In this document: positions 1-5,303 of the stretch, piece after piece
Position numbering within the stretch: position 1 is the stretch's first letter
Layout of the letters: every line of letters starts with the position of its first letter
Assembly (NCBI GenBank): GCA_016219165.1
Contig: JACRCB010000022.1
Span: 1 to 12,552 of the forward strand
DNA from: Deltaproteobacteria bacterium
GTDB lineage: Bacteria; Desulfobacterota; GWC2-55-46; DRQE01
Direction: 5' to 3'
DNA: 12,552 bases
The notes under the pieces: model-generated
What the model was told of the DNA's origin: nothing
The model's input: only the letters and a program-made list of their open reading frames with translations
Databases searched by the model: none
Translations under genes and position numbers: made by a program

Positions 1-262
1 ACTGCCTGTTTGTCACCTCGTATTTGTCCATATAGAAAGCGTCGAGGGAGACCTTCCTCTTCGGGGATTCGTCTTCATAGTACCTGCCCTTCCTGAGCCC
101 GAACTCCCTGCCCATGGCCTCGGTATCCACCTCCTCGCTCCCCATTATGAATTCTCCCGCCGGTATATAGACCATCCCGGCAATCTCCGGAGGCTTTTTC
201 GAACATGAAAAGGCCGCCGAGAAGATAACGAGACAAAGAAATCCTTTCAGGTGCCGCCTCAT
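1..262 (-). CDS. FGE-sulfatase (SUMF1-like) domain lipoprotein, 3' part beyond the window
   Basis: Only the first 87 residues are present; the gene continues past the left edge. The start at 262 has a GAGGGG ribosome site just upstream and lies 12 bp after the stop of the preceding FGE-domain gene, so the two are co-transcribed. The N-terminus is basic (MRRHLK), then hydrophobic, then AFSC followed by SKKP, a plausible lipobox that would make this a membrane-anchored lipoprotein. After it comes MVYIPAGEFIMGS and then FYMDKYEVTNRQ, the usual opening of the FGE-sulfatase fold (formylglycine-generating enzyme, EgtB, PvdO and many proteins of unknown function). The catalytic C-terminal half is not visible, so whether it is an enzyme cannot be judged. 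It is a paralogue of its neighbour without the heme motifs in the visible part. Confidence 0.85.
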   Translation of the reverse strand, partial: MRRHLKGFLCLVIFSAAFSCSKKPPEIAGMVYIPAGEFIMGSEEVDTEAMGREFGLRKGRYYEDESPKRKVSLDAFYMDKYEVTNRQ

Positions 263-274
263 CTTTTTCCCCTC

Positions 275-1270
275 CTATTCTGCGCCCACGTCGCCGCGAG
301 GCGCGCCCGCGGCGCATCTGAAGCCGAAACTGTCGTTTTTTGTGTTGGGGTCGAAGAAAGAGCGGTTATACGCCGGGGCTGATATGCCGCAGCCGTAGAA
401 CATGCAATCCCACCATGAGCCGCCCTTGAGCATCTTGTATCCGCCTCCAAACTCGGGGCTAACGTAATCGCTCCCCGCGTGCGGCAGATAATCGTCGTCC
501 ACCCACTCCCATACGTTGCCGCTCATGTCATAAAGCCCGTAGGGGCTTTTCCCCGCGGGAAACGAACCGGCGGGTTCGGTCCCCTCATGCCCCATCAGGG
601 GGTTGTTCGATTTTCTCATATCCCACTGGTTGCCCCACGGATAGACCCTGCCGTCCACTCCCCTTGCCCCCTTTTCCCACTCGGCCTCCCTCGGAAGCCT
701 CTTGCCGGCCCACCTGCAATAGGAATCCGCGTCATACCAGTTTACGAATATAACCGGGTGTTTCCCCATGCCACGGGGATACGCCCCCTTTTCCCAATTA
801 TCCGGAGGGTTATGGCCCGCCGCATCCACAAACGTCTTATAATCCCGGTTTGTCACTTCGTATCTGTCTATATAAAAACCGTCGAGGTAGACGACCATGG
901 CCGGCTTCTCATCCCGAAGCCTGTCGTCGGTGCCCATCAAAAACTCCCCTTCAGGTATCAGGGCCATGGCGGATGTATCTATTCCCGCATGGCCTTTTAC
1001 GAGCGCCGCAGGGGGCTTTTCATCCGACGCCTCGGCAATGCCTCTCAAGAAAAGGCCGGCCGCCTTATTTTCAAGCGGATGGCCCGCGCTCCCATGGCAG
1101 TTAAGACACTCCTTAAGCCTCGTTACGTCCTCCTTACTGTATTCAGGCTTCGTATGGCACCCCTGACATGTTACGGCGTTGACCGGGGCGGCCGTTAAAA
1201 GGAAAATAAGGATGGAAAACAAGGCAAGACAAAAACCCCTGCCGGTTTCCATGAAAGGCAATCTTTTCAC
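275..1270 (-). CDS. Exported diheme c-type cytochrome fused to an FGE-sulfatase domain
   Basis: A hydrophobic signal segment ending APVNA is followed at once by CQGCH (about residues 35-39) and CLNCH (55-59), two c-heme attachment motifs. From about residue 101 to the end runs an FGE-sulfatase domain: ALIPEGEFLMGT, FYIDRYEVTN, HPVIFVNWYDADSYCRWAGK, LPREAEWEKGARG, YPWGN, GLYDMSGNVWEW, LKGGSWW and FGFRCA. Two cysteines near residues 289 and 294 are spaced C-x4-C after GGS, like the catalytic pair of true formylglycine-generating enzymes, though shifted by one residue. The heme motifs place it in the periplasm. Substrate and reaction are unknown; a redox role is inferred. The start is uncertain: GTG 1270 has GGAG 10 nt upstream; ATG 1297 and ATG 1252 are alternatives, the last giving the shortest signal peptide but no clear ribosome site. 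It lies directly behind a cytochrome c gene in one operon. Confidence 0.88.
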   Translation of the reverse strand: MKRLPFMETGRGFCLALFSILIFLLTAAPVNAVTCQGCHTKPEYSKEDVTRLKECLNCHGSAGHPLENKAAGLFLRGIAEASDEKPPAALVKGHAGIDTSAMALIPEGEFLMGTDDRLRDEKPAMVVYLDGFYIDRYEVTNRDYKTFVDAAGHNPPDNWEKGAYPRGMGKHPVIFVNWYDADSYCRWAGKRLPREAEWEKGARGVDGRVYPWGNQWDMRKSNNPLMGHEGTEPAGSFPAGKSPYGLYDMSGNVWEWVDDDYLPHAGSDYVSPEFGGGYKMLKGGSWWDCMFYGCGISAPAYNRSFFDPNTKNDSFGFRCAAGAPRGDVGAE

Positions 1271-1307
1271 TCTGTCCAAACTCCGCCCCCTTACCATCAC
1301 CTGTGCG

Positions 1308-1775
1308 TCACCTGAAAGAAGGGTCAACCCTTCTCAGTTTTTCGTGAGTCATTATGCCCTCGTATCCGCACTTGCAGAGTTCCCTCAGATAGACTACGAG
1401 CGCATCTATCTCCCCCTCCGTAAGTGTGGCCCCCCACGGCGGCATAAGCGGGGACTTCGCCAGGCGCGTCCCCCCGCCCTGTATTATCTCCTTTAACTGC
1501 TCATCGCTCCTCGTGGACATATAAGAGGCGTCCGTATGGTCTCTGGGGTTTATCGCCATGTCCGGGGTCGAATTTATGCCGTCTCCCCTGCCGGAAAGCC
1601 CGTGGCACTGACTGCACCACTGAAGATAAATGGACGGCGCGCCTGCGTCGACGCCTTGCGGCGCGCCTGCCCCGGACCATCCGGCAAACGCTTTGGATGC
1701 GTATTGGATGGAAAGGAAGAGGCATAAAAAGCATAAAAACGCTACCGGGACCAATTGCCTTAAGAATTTTCCCAT
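1308..1775 (-). CDS. Periplasmic class I monoheme cytochrome c
   Basis: A 155-residue protein with a basic start and a long hydrophobic stretch ending ASKAFA, a good signal-peptidase site. The heme motif CSQCH lies at residues 54-58 inside WCSQCHGLSGRGDG, and the distal ligand is probably Met111 in SPLMPPWG; the helix GEIDALVVYLREL closes a standard cytochrome c fold. After the fold there is a short tail with CKC and a basic end. ATG 1775 is preferred because GGGTGG sits 7 nt upstream; the GTG at 1781 would be almost on top of that site. It is the first gene of the minus-strand operon ahead of the diheme FGE protein, so it may be the soluble electron carrier for that protein (inference). Confidence 0.92.
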   Translation of the reverse strand: MGKFLRQLVPVAFLCFLCLFLSIQYASKAFAGWSGAGAPQGVDAGAPSIYLQWCSQCHGLSGRGDGINSTPDMAINPRDHTDASYMSTRSDEQLKEIIQGGGTRLAKSPLMPPWGATLTEGEIDALVVYLRELCKCGYEGIMTHEKLRRVDPSFR

Positions 1776-1813
1776 CTTCACACCACCCGGCCTTCCGGAA
1801 TCGTTAAGAGGTT

Positions 1814-1842
1814 AAATTACTTGAATTTTAAAATTTTGTCAA
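1814..1842 (-). promoter_or_regulatory. Candidate promoter of the cytochrome c/FGE operon
   Basis: On the minus strand TTGACA (1837-1842) is followed after 17 nt by TAATTT (1814-1819), 39 nt before the cytochrome start. The -35 is perfect but the -10 matches only three of six positions, which would fit an activator-dependent promoter; direct repeats lie just upstream of it. Confidence 0.45.
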
Positions 1843-1866
1843 CAGACTCCCATGGAAACTACCCAT

Positions 1867-1899
1867 GGATTGCCATTGGATTTCCGTTGGATTGCAGGG
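1867..1899. repeat. Three 11-bp tandem direct repeats upstream of the cytochrome operon
   Basis: Three adjacent units read GGATTGCCATT, GGATTTCCGTT and GGATTGCAGGG. The 11-bp period is about one helical turn, so all units face the same side of the DNA. They sit roughly 60-90 bp upstream of the expected transcription start of the minus-strand operon. A second pair of repeats, CCCATGG at 1849-1855 and 1862-1868, fills the gap to the -35. An activator binding array is inferred from position and spacing only. Confidence 0.5.
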
Positions 1900-1950
1900 G
1901 ATAAAGATTGCAGAAATGGCTAAAACCCGGGGCAGGTTTTTTACGGACAG

Positions 1951-2005
1951 ACCTCGGCGCCCCGCAGGTTCAGTGGGGGTAAGGGGGGGAGCGGGGCGCC
2001 GAGGT
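1951..2005. terminator. Perfect 15-bp hairpin at the end of the NHL gene
   Basis: Arms ACCTCGGCGCCCCGC (1951-1965) and GCGGGGCGCCGAGGT (1991-2005) are exact reverse complements with a 25-nt loop. The right arm touches the stop codon of the NHL gene (2005-2007). No U-tract follows on either strand, so this is not a textbook intrinsic terminator; it may end or protect the NHL mRNA. The loop and right arm are very G-rich on the plus strand. Confidence 0.6.
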
Positions 2006-3879
2006 TATCGTAATGTCATGGCTACGTACTTCGAGGTCCCGTCATCGAGGGAAATCCTCAGTTGCCACTCGCCGGCCGAGAGGTCTTTGGTGTCGAGGTT
2101 GAAGATATACTGGTTGCCGGTTGTGTCGTATCTGAAATAGTTACCCGTGTTTGCCCCGCCCGCTGACGCTGCCTCTATTTCACTGCCAACCACCCCGTCA
2201 ACAACCTTCGCCAGATAGAGGCGGGCTGCGGCCGTGGAGATATAACCGCCGCTAAAGTCGGTCAGGCGGAATTTAACCGGCACGGTCCTTCCGAGTTTAA
2301 AAACGCTGGTCCCGTCAGGATTAATGGGAGGGAGGATGCCGCTGTAGCCGTAACGGACATAATAGATTACGGTCTTCGTTGTCTGGTTCCCGGCGTTGTC
2401 GGTTGCTGTAACGCTTACACCCTTCGTCCCTGCGAAGGATGTGTCGATTGCTTCCCCGCTCTTAACCGAACCCGCTGCCGAGGCCATGCCCGAAAGCAGG
2501 TCGCTCGCTGACCAGTTGGCCAATACATTCTGATTCAAGATATACACGGCGCCGTCGGCCGGGGTGTTTATCGATACCTGGGGAGGGGTATTGTCGACCA
2601 AAACCGAGGTCGTTGCGCTGACGGTTGTGCCAGGTGGAGAGAACTTCTGTACCCGGTTGTTATTATAATCCGACACATAGACATAACCCGATGAGTCGAC
2701 CGCAATACCGTAGGGGCCTTTGAACTGGCCGTTGCCGCTGCCGGTAGAGCCCCATTTCGTAATGAACCTGCCGTCCGGCGTGAACTTCTGGATGCGGTGC
2801 TCGTATCTTTCGTAAATGTAATTGGTTGCATCAGATACATAGACGCTGCCGGACGAATCTGCCGTTACAGCGGTGGGATAGTGGAACTGTCCATCGCCTG
2901 TTCCGAAACTCCCCAATCTCATAATGAATCTTCCGTTTGAGTCAAACTTCTGGACTCTGTGGTTGAAATAATCGGTCACATAGACATTGCCTGATGAATC
3001 CACTGTTATGCCGGTGGGGTGATTGAACTGGCCGCTGCCGGTGCCGTAACTCCCCCATTTTGTTATGAGCCTCCCGTCGGAGGTAAACTTGAAGACGCGG
3101 TGGGCATACCGGTCAGTGACATAGACATTGCCGGAGGGGTCAACCGCCACCCGGTAGGGGAAGATAAAAAGGCCGCTGTGGTATCCAAGGCCTCCCCATG
3201 TCGTAATAAACCTTCCGTCCGATGTAAATTTCTGGACACGGTAACTGTCAACGACATAGACGTTGCCTGAGGAGTCAACCGCAATTCCCCTCGGAAAGTA
3301 CAACTGCCCGCTGCCGAGGCCGTATACCCCCCATTTCGTGATAAACCCGCCGTTTGAGTCGAACTTCTCTACCCTGTTGTTAAAGAAGTCAATCACATAT
3401 ACATTGCCTGATGAGTCAACCGTTGCATCGAACGGGCCGTTGAACTGGCCGTTGCCGGTGCCGTAACTCCCCCACTTCAAAGCGAATCTATAGGTATCTG
3501 CGCCCGTTGTGGAAACGCTGAGCAGGGCGCCATAAATACCCTCTGGAACCGGCAGGCCGCTCTCGGCGCTGCCGTCCCAGGCAATGGCGTTAAAGCCGCT
3601 GTTCTGAAGACCGGCGTCAACTGTCTTTACTGGGTTACCGCCCGAATCGAGGAGTTTCAACATAACCCGCGCGCCGGTGACATCCGTCAGGGTATATGTG
3701 ATATTAGTATTGTCCGCGAAGGAGTTAAAGGCGTATGGGTTTGCGGCAAGGTCACTTATGGATGCCCCGGAGGAAATCGAGGCGAAGAAAAAGAGCAGAA
3801 TCAGGGTCAGTATCAGGGTGTGCGTCAATCTTATTAAGGGATTCTCGACAGAAAGTGGCTGGACCTTCGAGTATGACAT
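2005..3879 (-). CDS. Secreted NHL-repeat six-bladed beta-propeller protein with Ig-like and PxKF-type C-terminal domains
   Basis: A 624-residue exported protein. The start at 3879 is set by AGGAGG 6 nt upstream; an earlier non-ATG start at 3924 lacks such support. A hydrophobic signal segment (about residues 20-45) ends near SISSGA. Next comes a FlgD-like Ig module (VMLKLLDSGGNPVKTVDAG to WDGSAESGLPVPEGIY). Six NHL repeats of about 45-55 residues follow, each with the pattern WGSYGTGNGQF, VDSSGNVYV, D, NRVQKF, DGRFITK, enough for a closed six-bladed propeller. After it lie an Ig-like stretch (NTPPQVSINTPADGAVY to TATDNAGNQTTKTV) and a PxKF-type domain with TVPVKFRLTD. NHL propellers bind proteins, polysaccharide or RNA, and some are enzymes; no catalytic residues could be assigned, so binding at or outside the cell surface is the best guess. 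It is transcribed alone. Confidence 0.9.
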   Translation of the reverse strand: MSYSKVQPLSVENPLIRLTHTLILTLILLFFFASISSGASISDLAANPYAFNSFADNTNITYTLTDVTGARVMLKLLDSGGNPVKTVDAGLQNSGFNAIAWDGSAESGLPVPEGIYGALLSVSTTGADTYRFALKWGSYGTGNGQFNGPFDATVDSSGNVYVIDFFNNRVEKFDSNGGFITKWGVYGLGSGQLYFPRGIAVDSSGNVYVVDSYRVQKFTSDGRFITTWGGLGYHSGLFIFPYRVAVDPSGNVYVTDRYAHRVFKFTSDGRLITKWGSYGTGSGQFNHPTGITVDSSGNVYVTDYFNHRVQKFDSNGRFIMRLGSFGTGDGQFHYPTAVTADSSGSVYVSDATNYIYERYEHRIQKFTPDGRFITKWGSTGSGNGQFKGPYGIAVDSSGYVYVSDYNNNRVQKFSPPGTTVSATTSVLVDNTPPQVSINTPADGAVYILNQNVLANWSASDLLSGMASAAGSVKSGEAIDTSFAGTKGVSVTATDNAGNQTTKTVIYYVRYGYSGILPPINPDGTSVFKLGRTVPVKFRLTDFSGGYISTAAARLYLAKVVDGVVGSEIEAASAGGANTGNYFRYDTTGNQYIFNLDTKDLSAGEWQLRISLDDGTSKYVAMTLR

Positions 3880-3958
3880 ATCGCCCCTCCTGTTACAGGT
3901 CCTATCCCCTCTTGATAATACCACCCCAAATTATAGAACAATCATCACATTTATCACA

Positions 3959-3986
3959 ATTATAACACAGATTCGATATTTTGCAA
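3959..3986 (-). promoter_or_regulatory. Sigma-70-like promoter of the NHL gene
   Basis: On the minus strand TTGCAA (3981-3986), a 16-nt spacer and a perfect TATAAT (3959-3964) preceded by TGT, an extended -10. The expected start is near 3952, giving a leader of about 70 nt. The surrounding 3930-4020 is strongly AT-rich, with two other TATAAT-like boxes nearby. Confidence 0.6.
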
Positions 3987-4041
3987 GGATTTTTTTAATT
4001 ATATAACAATTATAACAGGTGGGGAGAAATTTACCCGTCGG

Positions 4042-4100
4042 GATTGAAGAATTCCGCCCTGCCTGCAGCAGGCAGGCATTTATGGCGGAGTTCTTCAATC
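4042..4100. repeat. Dispersed palindromic repeat, family B, with a second palindrome inserted in its loop
   Basis: The outer arms 4042-4058 and 4084-4100 (GATTGAAGAATTCCGCC against GGCGGAGTTCTTCAATC) pair with one mismatch. Positions 4077-4099 are identical over 23 bp to 9064-9086. Compared with that other copy, 19 extra bases (4059-4077) sit between the arms and form their own perfect palindrome, CCTGCCTGC / GCAGGCAGG, at 4058-4076. It lies between the NHL promoter and tRNA-Leu, and no coding use is seen. Confidence 0.75.
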
Positions 4101-4253
4101 AAGTTCAGGGCAGGCCAGGGTACCCCGCTCCCATTAAGGAGAGGGATTGCGGCCCGTCTGCGTGAGACGCACAGGCAGGCGAGCATTACGTTCAGCATGG
4201 CGGAGCAACGGAAAAGGTTTTTGCCTGAGGTCTGTAAGGAGGGGACTGGAATA
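4101..4253. other. Non-coding stretch with small hairpins, related to the repeat cluster at 8987-9086
   Basis: GGGTACCCCGC (4118-4128) is the exact reverse complement of 8989-8999, part of repeat family A. GCTCC/GGAG flank CATTAA at about 4126-4140. TGCGT-GAG-ACGCA (4159-4171) is a short hairpin of the same build as the family A hairpins, and the following bases end in GGCGAGC as they do at 9017-9023. I see no gene or clear terminator for tRNA-Leu here. Confidence 0.5.
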
Positions 4254-4340
4254 TGGTGCCGGAGGGGGGAGTCGAACCCCCACGGGGTTTCCCCCACGGG
4301 ATTTTGAGTCCCGCGCGTCTACCAGTTCCGCCACTCCGGC
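4254..4340 (-). tRNA. tRNA-Leu (anticodon CAA)
   Basis: Reading the minus strand, acceptor GCCGGAG pairs with CTCCGGC; the D arm is GCGGAACTGGTAGACGC. The anticodon stem CGGGA/TCCCG encloses CTCAAAA, giving CAA, which reads UUG leucine codons. A long variable arm (GTGGGG AAA CCCCGT) is as expected for a class II tRNA, and the T arm contains GGTTCGA. Discriminator A and an encoded CCA end at 4254. The length is 87 nt including CCA. Confidence 0.96.
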
Positions 4341-4350
4341 CCGCTAACAT

Positions 4351-4379
4351 CTTTAACATGAGTATACGCAAGGTGTCAA
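4351..4379 (-). promoter_or_regulatory. Possible promoter of tRNA-Leu
   Basis: On the minus strand a perfect TTGACA (4374-4379) stands 17 nt before TTAAAG (4351-4356), about 10 bp upstream of the tRNA 5' end. The -10 is poor (three of six) and the transcript would start nearly at the mature 5' end, so this is tentative. Confidence 0.35.
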
Positions 4380-4439
4380 TCCCCGGGAACGGGAAGAGAA
4401 GGGAAAAAAACCATAAACTTTTCATGCGCGGGAACTTTT

Positions 4440-4451
4440 CCGGGCGCCCGG
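4440..4451. repeat. Perfect 12-bp GC palindrome in the tRNA-Leu/XRE intergenic region
   Basis: CCGGGCGCCCGG is self-complementary. It lies in the roughly 215-bp gap between tRNA-Leu and the XRE gene, about 70 bp upstream of that gene's -35. It could be a protein site or chance in GC-rich DNA; nothing else distinct is seen between 4380 and 4520. Confidence 0.3.
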
Positions 4452-4521
4452 GCAAATCCCGGACTTAAGTTTCCCCGGTTTAAATCACTTTTTGTTTTTT
4501 AACCTTCCCTTTAATTTTCGG

Positions 4522-4550
4522 TTGCCTTAGGCCATTTTGGAGTATATACT
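4522..4550 (+). promoter_or_regulatory. Promoter of the XRE gene with a palindrome over its -10
   Basis: TTGCCT (4522-4527), 17 nt, then TATACT (4545-4550). The -10 lies inside a perfect 10-bp palindrome AGTATATACT (4541-4550), a likely place for a repressor such as the XRE protein itself to bind. Only six bases separate the -10 from the ATG at 4557, so the mRNA should begin at or next to the start codon. Confidence 0.6.
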
Positions 4551-4556
4551 ACGTGC

Positions 4557-4937
4557 ATGTTAAGCACAAAAGAAATCCTCAAAAGGCTCAGAACGCTGAG
4601 GGAGGAAAGGTACCTCAAGCAGGAAGACCTGGCCAGACGCCTGGGGATAGACAGAACGACCTACATAAGAAAGGAGAAGGGCATGATCCCCATAACCACC
4701 GACGAGTGGCTTAGACTGGCCCGGGTGCTGGAAAAAGACCTTTCGCATTTCTTTCTCGCCGACAGCCGCCTCTCTTTCAGGGACGCCGGCGGCGGAAAAG
4801 AAAAGGCGCTCTTGGAACTCTACCGCTCCCTCAGCGTCGAGGAAAAAGAGGACCTCATCGCGTGTCTCCGCCTTCTTTTGAAAGGTGTAAAGAGAAAAAA
4901 GGTTCGGGCGACCCTCGGTATGCTCACCCTCGCATAA
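4557..4937 (+). CDS. XRE-family helix-turn-helix transcriptional regulator
   Basis: A 126-residue protein. The N-terminal half is a Cro/CI-type HTH: ILKRLRTLREERYLKQEDLA, then RRLGIDRTTYIRKEKG as the recognition region, and ITTDEWLRLARVLEKDLSHFF closing the bundle. The C-terminal part (about residues 80-126) is charged and helical (LLELYRSLSVEEKEDLIACLRLLLKGVKRKK), probably for dimerisation. It binds DNA in the cytoplasm; target genes are unknown. The start at 4557 has no Shine-Dalgarno at a useful distance (GGAG is 14 nt away) and follows the -10 box by six bases, which suggests leaderless translation. A palindrome over the -10 suggests self-control. It is followed by a possible terminator and then a separate gene with its own promoter. 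Confidence 0.88.
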   Translation: MLSTKEILKRLRTLREERYLKQEDLARRLGIDRTTYIRKEKGMIPITTDEWLRLARVLEKDLSHFFLADSRLSFRDAGGGKEKALLELYRSLSVEEKEDLIACLRLLLKGVKRKKVRATLGMLTLA

Positions 4938-4940
4938 AAG

Positions 4941-4978
4941 ACGGGAACCTCTGCTTAAGAGCCCGTGAACCGGTTTTT
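4941..4978 (+). terminator. Possible intrinsic terminator after the XRE gene
   Basis: ACGGG (4941-4945) and CTCT (4949-4952) pair with AGAG (4958-4961) and CCCGT (4962-4966), a nine-pair stem with a 3-nt bulge starting 3 nt after the stop codon. A TTTTT tract (4974-4978) follows after 7 nt, farther away than in a classic terminator. Confidence 0.4.
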
Positions 4979-5036
4979 ACTGCGCCTTGGATAGTGAAGT
5001 TTTCCCTCAACACCCCGTCCCGCCGGCCGAATGTGC

Positions 5037-5066
5037 TTGACACGCACCCCTCCCCGCCTGTATAAT
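5037..5066 (+). promoter_or_regulatory. Consensus sigma-70 promoter of the 62-residue gene
   Basis: Perfect TTGACA (5037-5042) and perfect TATAAT (5061-5066) with an 18-nt spacer. The expected start near 5073 leaves a leader of about 27 nt containing the ribosome site. It is one of two perfect two-box matches expected to be strong in this window and drives only a tiny gene. Confidence 0.72.
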
Positions 5067-5099
5067 ATATCACAAAAAATTTACCGGGTGGAGCGCCTC

Positions 5100-5288
5100 A
5101 TGCTGCTTCTCGATACAGGAAAAGTGAGGGTTGAGTACGAAGGGTCGGATGCGAAACTCTACGTGTATAAAGACGGGAGGCTCGTGGGTTGCGAATTGAT
5201 TACGGAATGCATCCTGCATCTCCTCGATGAGTCCCCGTCCGAGGAATACAGGAAGACGGAATACGATTCAAAAAGACTCCTGAACTGA
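5100..5288 (+). CDS. Small protein of unknown function, 62 residues
   Basis: I do not recognise the family. The start at 5100 is set by GGTGGAG 6 nt upstream; the reading frame is open further upstream to 5031, but that part would lie in the promoter. The protein begins MLLLDTGKVRVEYEG and has alternating hydrophobic residues suggesting a small beta sheet (KVRVEY, AKLYVYKDGRLVG), then a probable helix (LITECILHLLDES) and a charged tail (EEYRKTEYDSKRLLN). Two cysteines (in VGCEL and TECIL) lie about 7 residues apart. There is no signal peptide and no membrane segment, so it is likely cytoplasmic. The consensus promoter, good ribosome site and clean length argue that it is real. It converges with mscS, with 15 bp between the two stops. 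Confidence 0.7.
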   Translation: MLLLDTGKVRVEYEGSDAKLYVYKDGRLVGCELITECILHLLDESPSEEYRKTEYDSKRLLN

Positions 5289-5303
5289 CCCGGCGCGCCC
5301 CTT

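Noticed and set aside
479..1198. Plus-strand open frame of 239 codons
   Set aside because: It is fully antisense to the diheme FGE gene, which has clear domain and heme motifs; the plus frame shows no recognisable domain.
2630..3480. Regular repeats of about 135-165 bp that might suggest a CRISPR array
   Set aside because: They are codon-level repeats of the NHL blades within one open frame, too long and too degenerate for CRISPR repeats.
4134..4468. Several open frames on both strands around 4134-4468
   Set aside because: They cover tRNA-Leu; peptides like GGSRTPTGF and GGTGRRAGLK are typical false translations of a tRNA gene and there is no ribosome site or family match.
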